Shown here in pieces: positions 1 through 6,472 of a stretch of DNA of 7,252 bases (positions are counted from its first letter, which is position 1; each line of letters starts with the position of its first letter). Source of the stretch: Thermoplasmatota archaeon (GTDB taxonomy: Archaea > Thermoplasmatota > E2 > DHVEG-1); NCBI GenBank assembly GCA_030612095.1, contig JAUWOO010000092.1:1-7252 (forward strand). Direction: 5' to 3'. Both the position numbers and the translations under genes were made by a program. The notes under the pieces are model-generated. The model searched no databases. It was given only the letters and a program-made list of their open reading frames with translations, and had not been told where the DNA came from.

Positions 1-366
1 CAATTAACCATACCTTCTTCAGATATAATTTCTAAATTACGTCCATCTGGAAAGACCTATTTTGAAAAAAATGAACTGATGATGGATATCTGTACAGCGC
101 AAAACGGTAATTTAAAGTATGGGATAGTTTCTCAATATAGAGTACTTTTACGTTTTCTATCATCAAGAGGGGTAGCTTTCACCTCCAGTAACACCCATTT
201 AGATATTAGGAATAAGCTAATCGAAATGGGACTTCCAAAAAAAACCATTGATGACGTAACAAAAACTTTTGAGATTGCTGTGTATTCACCTTATCCCATA
301 TACAGAGAGGACGTAACTGTGTTTGATAAAAACGTCTTTGGTATTTTAACGAATTTTGGAGGCTAA
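1..366 (+). CDS. DUF4129 domain protein, C-terminal part (5' end outside window)
   Basis: The frame is open from base 1, so this is the last 121 residues of a longer protein; the ATG at 79 is internal. I assign it to DUF4129 from its layout: an amphipathic helix with a YRVLLRFLSSRG stretch (like the family's AYRxLxRxLxxRG), a helix carrying IRNKLIEMG, then a KTFEIAVYSPYPIYREDV ending that matches the typical 'LTELFExARYS...T.EDV' close. Full-length members are membrane-anchored proteins whose cytoplasmic C-terminal helical domain is the part seen here; any transmembrane segments would lie upstream. The gene ends TAA at 364-366, followed by a second TAA, and its last codons contain GGAGG (358-362), which serves as the ribosome binding site of the next gene seven bases on. 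It is therefore almost certainly co-transcribed with the DUF4350 and MoxR genes. Its exact role is unknown. The family call rests on pattern recognition. Confidence 0.7.
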   Translation, partial: QLTIPSSDIISKLRPSGKTYFEKNELMMDICTAQNGNLKYGIVSQYRVLLRFLSSRGVAFTSSNTHLDIRNKLIEMGLPKKTIDDVTKTFEIAVYSPYPIYREDVTVFDKNVFGILTNFGG

Positions 367-369
367 TAA

Positions 370-1467
370 ATGGACCCAACCATCAAACGGATATATCAAT
401 TTGTAATAGCTGGCGGTATCGTAACATTACTTCTGATTTTAGCTCTTGCAAATCCCTTTATCCTAAATAGCAGTGATTTCTGTGTTTATAATTCAGGATG
501 GAATGGCTGCAGCGATATAGGAATTAAAACATACGAAACAGGTAAATTTCAACCAACGGTATCTTTTAACGGAAATGAACTAACACTGTCTCAAAATTCG
601 TTTGTAGACTATGATATTGATCCGCAGAATTCCACCATTTTCATAATAGGGCCCAGAACTGCCTTTTCATTGCGTGAAGGAACATATATTCAAAATTTTC
701 TTGAAAACGGCGGTATGCTTCTATTGGCCGATGACTTTGGTAGCAGTAATGATCTGCTCAACAAGATAAATGCTTCATCTCGTTTTTCCGGGGAACTCAT
801 GCTAGATTTATCATTTGAAAAGAAAGCAAGTTTTGTAACCATCTTTGATTTCCTTGATCGTTCTCACCCCCTCACCTCAAATGTTTCACATATGTTGTTC
901 AACTATCCCACGTCTATCACTGCTGGACATAACACAACAGTGCTAGCTGCTTCCACAGAAATGAGCTGGCTAGATAAAAATGTGGATGGAAAAGAAGATA
1001 GCGAAGAACCCGAAGGTCCTTTTCCAGTTTTGGTAATTGAGCCGTATGGCAAAGGTGAAATAGTGTTACTTTCAGGTCCATCTCTTCTCATCAACTCCAT
1101 GAAGGATCAACTCGGAAACAATATATTTAGAGAGAATCTATTTTATTACCTATACAACGAAAGAGGCACAGTAATAGTCGATGAAAGCCATAGAGACGTT
1201 GCAATGCCACTTCAAATTGCCTATGTTTTTCCTTCGACAATTGGATTGGAAGTTAAAGTTTTTATAGTTTTATTGGTTGTAGTTGCATTCATAGTTGGTT
1301 TTACCACAATTCCAAAAGATGCGATAAAAAAACTTGAAGATTTATTAGTTAGGTCAAAGGATACTCCCAAAGAAGGATCTTTAGATGAAATCATAGAACA
1401 ACTCATGGAAAAGCATCCTTCGTGGAGTAAAAATAAACTGGAAAAAATCGTGCAGAGGATGAGATAA
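370..1467 (+). CDS. DUF4350 domain membrane protein with EF-hand-like loop
   Basis: A 365-residue protein anchored at both ends: TM helix about residues 10-29 preceded by K/R (N-terminus inside), and a second TM about 297-314 followed by a Lys/Arg-rich cytosolic tail. The 265-residue domain between should be extracytoplasmic, and it carries several N-x-S/T sequons. The centre has a Rossmann-like pattern (TIFIIGP near 88, then IQNFLENGGMLLLADDFG about 108-125), the hallmark of DUF4350, a family related to GATase-like folds. Residues 202-213 form DKNVDGKEDSEE, a D-x-N-x-D-G-x-x-D-x-x-E Ca2+-loop pattern. The tail after residue 335 is helical and may contact cytosolic MoxR or DUF4129. The start is fixed by GGAGG at 358-362, seven bases upstream of ATG. 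It lies one base upstream of the MoxR gene, so the two are translationally close. Biochemical function is unknown; a role in assembly or maintenance of surface components is inferred from the neighbours. Confidence 0.8.
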   Translation: MDPTIKRIYQFVIAGGIVTLLLILALANPFILNSSDFCVYNSGWNGCSDIGIKTYETGKFQPTVSFNGNELTLSQNSFVDYDIDPQNSTIFIIGPRTAFSLREGTYIQNFLENGGMLLLADDFGSSNDLLNKINASSRFSGELMLDLSFEKKASFVTIFDFLDRSHPLTSNVSHMLFNYPTSITAGHNTTVLAASTEMSWLDKNVDGKEDSEEPEGPFPVLVIEPYGKGEIVLLSGPSLLINSMKDQLGNNIFRENLFYYLYNERGTVIVDESHRDVAMPLQIAYVFPSTIGLEVKVFIVLLVVVAFIVGFTTIPKDAIKKLEDLLVRSKDTPKEGSLDEIIEQLMEKHPSWSKNKLEKIVQRMR

Positions 1468-1468
1468 A

Positions 1469-2452
1469 ATGAATGAAGACAGTGGTTTAGATCTTGCAAT
1501 TGTCAAAAAAACATGTGATACAATCAGGAAGGAAGTAGGTAAAGTTGTTGTTGGTTACCAGGACGTAGTAGATGACCTTTTGGTTTGTCTTGTTACTCGG
1601 GGCCATATGATTATGCTAGGTGTTCCAGGTATCGCAAAGACCACACTAGCTAAAACGTTTTCAACTGTGACTGGACTTTCATGGAACCGGATTCAGTTTA
1701 CCCAAGACCTATTACCATCTGATATTACTGGACATTACTATTTTGACCAGAGCGAAAACAAATTTGATCTAAGAAAAGGACCAATTTTTGGAGAGATCGT
1801 ACTCGCAGATGAGATAAATAGAGCCCCTCCAAAGACACAGTCAGCATTAATTGAAGCTATGCAAGAAAAACAGGTTACCATAGAGGGAACTACTCTAAAA
1901 CTGCCAGATCCGTTTCTTGTAATTGCTACGAAAAATCCTATTGAAACGGAGGGAGTTTACCCTCTGCCTGAGGCACAGTTAGATCGTTTCTTGTATAGAA
2001 TAGACATGGATTATCTAAAACCTGACGAAGAGCTTGAAATGCTTAGAAGAAAAAATGAAAACAGTAATGGTGGTACAGTTGTTCCCGTAGAAAAAAAAGT
2101 CATAAAAAAGCTTATTGATGCGCACCATAAGGTATATGTGGATAAGAGCATTATGATGTATATTCTGAATATTTTAGATGAGACGAGAAATAGTCCTCAG
2201 CTTGTTATTGGTGCTAGTCCTAGGGCGGGAGAACACCTTTTGTACGCTGCCAAGGCATACGCATTGATACATGGTAGAGATTACGTTGTACCAGATCATG
2301 TAAGAAAATTAGCACCCAAAGTACTTGCTCATCGTATAATACTCTCGGCAGAAGCAGAGTTGGAAGGGCTTTCACCCCACAAAATCATTAGTGACATCCT
2401 TAATTCTACAGAAATACCTGACTTTTTGGAACCAAAGATATTAGCAAGATAA
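1469..2452 (+). CDS. moxR: MoxR family AAA+ ATPase
   Basis: A 327-residue cytosolic AAA+ ATPase of the MoxR (AAA_3) type, of usual length. Visible motifs: Walker A GVPGIAKT at 51-58 (the A before K is normal for this family), Walker B IVLADE at 110-115, the following NRAPPKTQSALIEAMQE segment typical of MoxR, sensor 1 ATKNP at 153-157, the PLPEAQLDRF stretch at 165-174 (probable arginine-finger region), and sensor 2 GASPRA at 248-253 in the C-terminal helical lid. MoxR proteins are believed to act as chaperone-like hexamers that remodel or activate protein complexes together with a VWA-domain partner. Here the likely partner is the DUF58 protein at 3002-4429, which is on the opposite strand. 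The ATG lies one base after the TAA of the DUF4350 gene, with an AGAGGATGAG ribosome-binding stretch inside that gene's last codons. The symbol denotes the family; the client is unknown. Confidence 0.95.
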   Translation: MNEDSGLDLAIVKKTCDTIRKEVGKVVVGYQDVVDDLLVCLVTRGHMIMLGVPGIAKTTLAKTFSTVTGLSWNRIQFTQDLLPSDITGHYYFDQSENKFDLRKGPIFGEIVLADEINRAPPKTQSALIEAMQEKQVTIEGTTLKLPDPFLVIATKNPIETEGVYPLPEAQLDRFLYRIDMDYLKPDEELEMLRRKNENSNGGTVVPVEKKVIKKLIDAHHKVYVDKSIMMYILNILDETRNSPQLVIGASPRAGEHLLYAAKAYALIHGRDYVVPDHVRKLAPKVLAHRIILSAEAELEGLSPHKIISDILNSTEIPDFLEPKILAR

Positions 2453-2481
2453 AAAATCTTTGCAAGGTTTTCTACCTTAGC
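2444..2481. terminator. Two tandem hairpins between convergent genes, possible bidirectional terminator
   Basis: The first hairpin pairs GCAAGAT (2444-2450) with ATCTTTGC (2456-2463), leaving one unpaired T and an A5 loop; it covers the MoxR stop codon. The second pairs GCAAGGT (2462-2468) with ACCTTAGC (2474-2481), leaving one unpaired A; it covers the stop codon of the - strand gene. The two share GC at 2462-2463, so they may be alternatives rather than coexist. The A run at 2451-2456 reads as T6 on the - strand, and TTTT at 2468-2471 follows on the + strand, which suits archaeal termination at oligo-T. Termination here is inferred from position between two converging operons only 19 bases apart. 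Confidence 0.4.
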
Positions 2482-2999
2482 AATAATGGTGTACAAATTG
2501 TTAGTGTAATAGCTGCAAGAAGAAAGATTTGACATTCTATATTTTCCATAGACAACAGCAATCCTCCTCCAAATAACACTGTTAAAAAGTAGAACACAAA
2601 CAGTATGATTACTACAAGTAATGATGCTAATATAAATGGTTTTTTCTTTTCCAGTATGAACCACGAGGTCTCTTTATTTCCCAGTTGCAGTATCTGACTT
2701 ACCAACATAATACTTGGAATTAACAGTAAAAACAATTCTAGAAATATAACTAGGAAATCTTCCATGGTAGTGACCACTAGTTGTGGCAAAGATACAATGT
2801 AGAAGAAAAATATTCCCAGCATGCCTAAGTTTCTATTTTTTAAATGTATGGAAATTGATATTATCAAAAGAGGTGCCAGTGCCAATAATACAGTATTTCC
2901 CACTGCTGATCCAAATAACACATCAGTTTTTATCTGTAGGAGAAGAACTATCGCAAGATACGCAGGAATAATGTGCTGTTTTATGTCTATTTTGCTCAT
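2472..2999 (-). CDS. Small polytopic membrane protein, unrecognised family
   Basis: I do not recognise the family. The 175-residue product is almost entirely hydrophobic, with about six membrane segments: roughly 10-21 (short), 33-51, 59-77, 82-104, 121-143 and 156-174. Short charged links sit at 52-57 (HLKNRN) and 108-120 (GNKETSWFILEKK). There is no signal peptide and no catalytic motif that I can see. It starts two bases after the DUF58 stop codon. A strong Shine-Dalgarno AAGGAG (3009-3014 on the complement, nine bases before ATG) lies in the last DUF58 codons, so the two genes form one transcription unit. This tight coupling suggests it is a membrane partner of the DUF58/MoxR/DUF4350/DUF4129 group, perhaps anchoring the complex. 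It ends TAG, 19 bases from the MoxR stop in tail-to-tail orientation. Confidence 0.75.
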   Translation of the reverse strand: MSKIDIKQHIIPAYLAIVLLLQIKTDVLFGSAVGNTVLLALAPLLIISISIHLKNRNLGMLGIFFFYIVSLPQLVVTTMEDFLVIFLELFLLLIPSIMLVSQILQLGNKETSWFILEKKKPFILASLLVVIILFVFYFLTVLFGGGLLLSMENIECQIFLLAAITLTICTPLLLR

Positions 3000-3001
3000 G
3001 C

Positions 3002-4429
3002 TTATTTTCTCCTTATTTCTTCAATGATTTTTACCCCTTCCATTAGGGGCGATAGCTCCACAACATCTATATTTTTCTTCTTTATCTTTATTAACATTTT
3101 TTCTCTGGAAGTCTGTAGTTTATAGAGTTCTTCTATTTCATCCACTGTCAATTCCCCTGCATCAAGATTATAATAAGGCGAGAAAAAAGTTAGCAACCAT
3201 ATCTTATATTTTTTGGAATGGGCAAGGTTAATCGACGAATATAACGACTCAACATTCGTCTCCATATCTGTTATTACGATGAGATGTTTGCCTTTCCCAC
3301 TTACTAAAAGTGCCCGTATTGCTTCATAGATTCCACTTGCCTGCAACCGATATTTTATCGTTCGCTTCCCGCGTGCTAAAAACGGATACACGGTGGACAG
3401 GAATCTTTGATTCTCTTTTGGATCTTCTTTTTTAAATTCTAGGGTTTCAATTGGTTTTTTTGTTTTATATCCATTGATCTTTATTATGCTTGGAAGGTTT
3501 GCCAGCTCTTCAAATATTCTTTGATAGCTACGTGTAGGACTTACATTATTGACTACTTTGAACTCATCATATGCCAGCAGACCCACAGGATGTCGTATTG
3601 ATTGAAGGATTTTAGTAAGATGAATCGCTAACACTGTGCTGTGCTCTAACTTTGAGTTTTTTCCATATGTTCTTCTCATGCTTCTTGAGCAATCTAGCAG
3701 AATAACAGTTTCAATTGTTTCCTTCTTCTGGAATGTCCTAGTCATCAAGGTCTGCAACCGTGATGTGACTTTCCAGTCAATATCTCGCATTAAATCTCCG
3801 GGAATATACTCACGTATACCGTCCAGCTCATGAGTTTTCTCAGTTCCAACAATTGAAGGGGCAGTTATATCTACATATTCCCTTGAGGAAACTCTTTTTG
3901 CTTTTTTCACCTCATCAGGATCGCTATGTACCATAACACTGGTTTTCTGTAGCTTTGTGGTATTTACTGTATACAAACTCCATCTATCGGTAAACTCTAG
4001 TTCTACGCTTTCAAAAGTATTGTTTCCCCTATTAGAAAAACTTATTTGATATTCAAGATTAATTTCTTCGCCAGATTTTACTAATTGAGTTGCACCATTA
4101 TTTCCCCTTAAACATGTTGCAGTTTCTGGTAGCACATCAGTTGCTTTTATCTTCAGATATCCCCCATTATTTTTTATTGTCGTTTCAACATTTACAGGGT
4201 GGTTTACAAATCGTAGTTTTTCTAAAATTTTTCTGTTTACGGTTATTTCCCCCATACCTTGCACAAAACTATTTTTTGCGTACACAAGAAAAACAAGAAG
4301 TAACATTCCAGATAATACAGGCATCAGATTTGTGAATAGATACCCAAGTAAAAACAATAATAGTGACAGAAAAATCAGTATTTTTGCGTACAATGTAAAT
4401 TGTATCTGGAGCATAGGCTTTTCCAACAC
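3002..4429 (-). CDS. DUF58 family protein with VWA-like MIDAS domain, membrane anchored
   Basis: A 475-residue protein. Two adjacent TM helices (about 13-32 and 36-50) form a hairpin anchor. A beta-rich region (about 60-170) resembles the CARDB/BatD-like part of DUF58 proteins. The DUF58 signature follows at 204-219 (GIREYIPGDLMRDIDW), then a VWA-like domain from about 240. Its metal-site residues look intact: DxSxS as D246-C-S248-R-S250, with further acidic candidates D288 (LLAYDEF) and D388 (VITDME). Such proteins partner with MoxR ATPases. The start is uncertain. GTG at 4429 has no ribosome binding site, whereas ATG at 4414 (470 residues) has GGAAAAG a few bases upstream and gives the more usual short leader before the first TM. 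The gene is on the strand opposite MoxR and is first in a two-gene operon with the small membrane protein. Confidence 0.9.
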   Translation of the reverse strand: MLEKPMLQIQFTLYAKILIFLSLLLFLLGYLFTNLMPVLSGMLLLVFLVYAKNSFVQGMGEITVNRKILEKLRFVNHPVNVETTIKNNGGYLKIKATDVLPETATCLRGNNGATQLVKSGEEINLEYQISFSNRGNNTFESVELEFTDRWSLYTVNTTKLQKTSVMVHSDPDEVKKAKRVSSREYVDITAPSIVGTEKTHELDGIREYIPGDLMRDIDWKVTSRLQTLMTRTFQKKETIETVILLDCSRSMRRTYGKNSKLEHSTVLAIHLTKILQSIRHPVGLLAYDEFKVVNNVSPTRSYQRIFEELANLPSIIKINGYKTKKPIETLEFKKEDPKENQRFLSTVYPFLARGKRTIKYRLQASGIYEAIRALLVSGKGKHLIVITDMETNVESLYSSINLAHSKKYKIWLLTFFSPYYNLDAGELTVDEIEELYKLQTSREKMLIKIKKKNIDVVELSPLMEGVKIIEEIRRK

Positions 4430-4467
4430 ATGGACAATGACTAATGGCTTTTGAACATTTTGTTTTT

Positions 4468-4483
4468 GATAGTTATTTCGATT
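4468..4483 (-). promoter_or_regulatory. Possible BRE/TATA promoter for the DUF58 operon
   Basis: Read on the - strand this is ATCGAAATAACTATCA: a BRE-like TCGAAA followed by a poor TATA-like ATAACTAT. It lies about 40-55 bases upstream of the two candidate DUF58 starts, so transcription would begin roughly 20-35 bases before the gene. The match is weak. It is listed because no better candidate is present upstream of this divergent operon. Confidence 0.22.
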
Positions 4484-4585
4484 GTTCTACGACGCACGGG
4501 GAATGCTTGCAGATATTATTTCTCATTAGGAATGTGATACCTTTAATTCATATTTTTCATGTTTAGAGCAGCCTGTTTATGAAGG

Positions 4586-4903
4586 ATGACAGGTTTTATT
4601 GGGTTCAGGGCTTTGAACAAGACGTCAAAAAAATAAGTTTCTTATCTGGAAGAAGCCTATCTGTTCTTCCTTTTAGAAAGATTCTCATTTAAACACAAGG
4701 AAGTTGCAGCGTCTCCAAAAAAGGTTTATGCTGTTGATACAGGTCTTGTCAACGTAATAGCATTTAAATCAAGTGAAAATTTTGGAATATTACATGATCA
4801 AAACAGTCTTGTTCATCGCATTGCAGTAGATGCTCGCATTGATATTAAGAAAATCGAAAAAAAACTTTCTGACATTCATAAAATACTAAGAACAACACAA
4901 TGA
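4586..4903 (+). pseudogene. Remnant of DUF4143-type archaeal ATPase, joined to an unrelated-looking tail
   Basis: Reading one frame gives GFRALNKTSKK, a TAA stop (4634-4636), then VSYLEEAYLFFLLERFSF (from 4637) and SPKKVYAVDTGLVN (4712-4753), ending at FKSSENFG (to 4786). These are signature segments of the DUF4143 region that follows the AAA domain in solitary prokaryotic ATPases. The stop falls where the family usually has Tyr in TVKxYVSYLEEAY, so TAA probably replaced TAT/TAC. The AAA domain with Walker motifs is absent. Another in-frame stop (TGA 4580-4582) lies upstream, and the DUF4143 C-terminal part (normally SENFGRLLEN...) is replaced after SENFG by LHDQNSLVHRIAVDARIDIK and a Lys-rich helix to TGA at 4901-4903. 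That tail is probably a different gene's end or drifted sequence. No start codon exists in the 88-codon open part, so it is not a live gene. Confidence 0.72.
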
Positions 4904-5025
4904 ATTCAATGCGGTTTTCTTCCAGTGGAAAAAAGAGCAGATGTATCACTCAAGATTTTCGTGTAAAAGATGGTTACCAGCATGTAGTGATAATGTTAGG
5001 AACTGAAAGAATGAAAAAGTGTTGA
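4900..5025 (+). CDS. Possible 41-residue protein, unrecognised, overlapping the relic by ATGA
   Basis: The ORF begins with ATG at 4900-4902 and ends TGA at 5023-5025. Its first four bases, ATGA, hold the TGA of the preceding open frame, the classic overlap of translationally coupled genes. The product starts MNSMRFSSSGKKSRCITQDF and ends in MKKC. It is basic at its N-terminus with a short beta-like HVVIMLG stretch, and I recognise no domain. No ribosome binding site is evident. It may be a small coupled gene whose partner is the Lys-rich tail just upstream, a fragment of a larger gene such as a transposase, or chance; the last is quite possible at this length. It ends 48 bases before the BRE of the ATPase promoter. 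Confidence 0.2.
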   Translation: MNSMRFSSSGKKSRCITQDFRVKDGYQHVVIMLGTERMKKC

Positions 5026-5072
5026 GACCAGATACACATTATTAGGTCGTCTGTAAAAATGTTAAATAGTAA

Positions 5073-5088
5073 CGAAAAGTTTAAAATA
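5073..5088 (+). promoter_or_regulatory. BRE/TATA promoter of the ATPase gene (leaderless)
   Basis: CGAAAAG (BRE, 5073-5079) runs directly into TTTAAAATA (TATA box, 5080-5088), a close match to the archaeal consensus. The TATA centre near 5084 is about 25-27 bases from the ATG at 5111, so transcription should start at or within a few bases of the start codon. This fits the absence of a good Shine-Dalgarno site before the gene. Confidence 0.7.
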
Positions 5089-5096
5089 CTAATTTG

Positions 5097-5110
5097 AATT
5101 AGGTCTAATT
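5097..5110. promoter_or_regulatory. Perfect inverted repeat abutting the ATPase start codon, candidate operator
   Basis: AATTAG-GT-CTAATT: two perfect 6-base arms around a 2-base centre, ending at the base before ATG and lying over the predicted transcription start. A bound dimeric repressor would block initiation. The octamer ATTAGGTC at 5098-5105 also occurs at 5041-5048, upstream of the TATA box, and ATTAGGTT occurs inside the gene at 5114-5121. Operator function is inferred from symmetry and place only. Confidence 0.4.
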
Positions 5111-6472
5111 ATGATTAGGTTTATTAATAGAGATTATGAAATTTCACTATTGAATGAAGAATGGGAGAAAAAGGGAGCACAGTTTGTTGTAATCTACGGG
5201 CGCAGAAGGATAGGTAAAACAGCGCTTATAACCGAGTTTACAAAAGACAAAGATGGGATTTTTTACATTGCAGAAGACGTCAATAAAAAGGTTCAAATAA
5301 ACGATTTTAAAGGAAAGATAGCTAGTTTTTTCAAAGATGATCTATTAAAAACTCTTGATATCTCTGAATGGGGTGATCTATTTTCCTATCTAAAAAAAAT
5401 CATTCCAGTGGATAAAAAAATCCATATCACAATCGATGAGTTTTCTTATTTTATGAAAAACAATCCTGCCCTAGCAAGTGCATTACAAAAATTTTGGGAT
5501 AATTATCTTTCAAAAACAAATACGTTTTTGCTAGTTTCGGGTTCAATCTTTGGATTAATGAGTGAAGGAATACTTTCTACATCATCCCCACTTTATGGGA
5601 GAAGAACAAGAGATATGCTATTAAGGGAGTTGAGTTTTAAAAATGCGAGTAAATTTCTAGAGATGCCGTTTGAAGAAAAGTTAAAAACGTATATGGTAGT
5701 AGGAGGAGTTCCTGAATATCTGTTAAAAGCAAGGTTTTATCCAAGTTCCAAAAAACTCTTTGAAAAGGAATTTGCAAGTAAGGATGGATATTTCTATAGA
5801 GAGCCCTATTATTTGCTTTCTCAGGATTTCAAAGAAATAAAAACATATTTTACTATATTAAATGCGATTGCGTATGGAAATACGAAACCATCAGATATTG
5901 CGAACTTTGCAGGGATAAAAACTAGGGAGATTTATCCGTATTTGGAGAATCTTATGAGACTTAACTTTATTGAAAAAATTACACCCATTGCTAAGAGTGG
6001 GAAATCTGGGATTTATCTGATAAAAGATGTATTTTTTGATTGTTGGTTTAATTTTGTCCACAAAAATAGAGAATTTATAGAGAGGGACCAGTATAAGCCC
6101 AGTAAACAAGATATGAATACATATTTTGGGAAACGGTTTGAAATAATTGCAAGAGATGAATTCACCCCTGAGTTGACTGTTGCATCTAAAATTGGAAAAT
6201 GGTGGCATAAAAGCGAAGATATTGATATTGTTGCCTTGGATGAAAAGAAAAAACATGCCTTGTTTTTTGAATGTAAATGGAAGGATTTGACATATAATAA
6301 ATCATTAAACATATTGGAAGAATTGAAAGAGAAGGCGGTTTTTGTAGAATGGTTTAATGACAAACGTAAAGAACAATATGGCATTATTGCAAAGAAGATG
6401 GAAGATAAAGAAAGCCTGAGAAAAAAGGGATTTTTGGTGTATGATTTAGAAGATTGGAAGCAGAAGGCATAG
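5111..6472 (+). CDS. Archaeal ATPase with C-terminal DUF234 (PD-(D/E)XK-like) domain
   Basis: An intact 453-residue member of the solitary archaeal ATPase family (ATPase_2 plus DUF234), of typical length. Order of parts: N-terminal FINRDYEISLL lead-in; Walker A GRRRIGKT at 30-37; Walker B IHITIDE at 104-110; sensor LLVSGS at 140-145; PLYGRRT at 160-166; GGVPEYL at 198-204; a winged-helix region about 245-305 (IANFAGIKTREIYPYLENLM); then DUF234 with GKWWHK at 362-367. Nuclease-type residues are visible there: E344 in GKRFEIIA, D372 in DIDIVAL, and E387-x-K389 in FFECKW, the full PD-(D/E)XK set. The family is abundant and often expanded in archaea. Its role is unproven; links to mobile DNA or defence have been suggested. 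The gene is monocistronic with its own leaderless promoter. ATG 5111 fits that promoter and gives the family's usual N-terminus. Confidence 0.92.
   Translation: MIRFINRDYEISLLNEEWEKKGAQFVVIYGRRRIGKTALITEFTKDKDGIFYIAEDVNKKVQINDFKGKIASFFKDDLLKTLDISEWGDLFSYLKKIIPVDKKIHITIDEFSYFMKNNPALASALQKFWDNYLSKTNTFLLVSGSIFGLMSEGILSTSSPLYGRRTRDMLLRELSFKNASKFLEMPFEEKLKTYMVVGGVPEYLLKARFYPSSKKLFEKEFASKDGYFYREPYYLLSQDFKEIKTYFTILNAIAYGNTKPSDIANFAGIKTREIYPYLENLMRLNFIEKITPIAKSGKSGIYLIKDVFFDCWFNFVHKNREFIERDQYKPSKQDMNTYFGKRFEIIARDEFTPELTVASKIGKWWHKSEDIDIVALDEKKKHALFFECKWKDLTYNKSLNILEELKEKAVFVEWFNDKRKEQYGIIAKKMEDKESLRKKGFLVYDLEDWKQKA

Noticed and set aside
1221..1499. 92-codon ORF on the - strand across the DUF4350/MoxR junction
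   Set aside because: Antisense shadow of two well supported genes, with low-complexity Ser/Thr/Phe content.
2329..2664. 111-codon ORF on the - strand across the convergent junction
   Set aside because: It overlaps the MoxR 3' end and the small membrane protein gene in another frame, has no ribosome binding site, and its product shows no domain or membrane pattern.
2783..3027. Two overlapping + strand ORFs opposite the small membrane protein
   Set aside because: They are antisense to a strongly coupled membrane gene with a good ribosome binding site and have no recognisable features.
4473..4500. SIVLRR-like reading that resembles the N-terminal edge of DUF4143 (DIVLRx)
   Set aside because: It lies in a different frame from the relic at 4586-4903 and is too short to trust; it also sits in the upstream region of the DUF58 operon.
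4430..5110. CRISPR array, tRNA or IS element in the gene-poor spacer
   Set aside because: No regularly spaced repeats, no cloverleaf sequence and no terminal inverted repeats or intact transposase could be seen.
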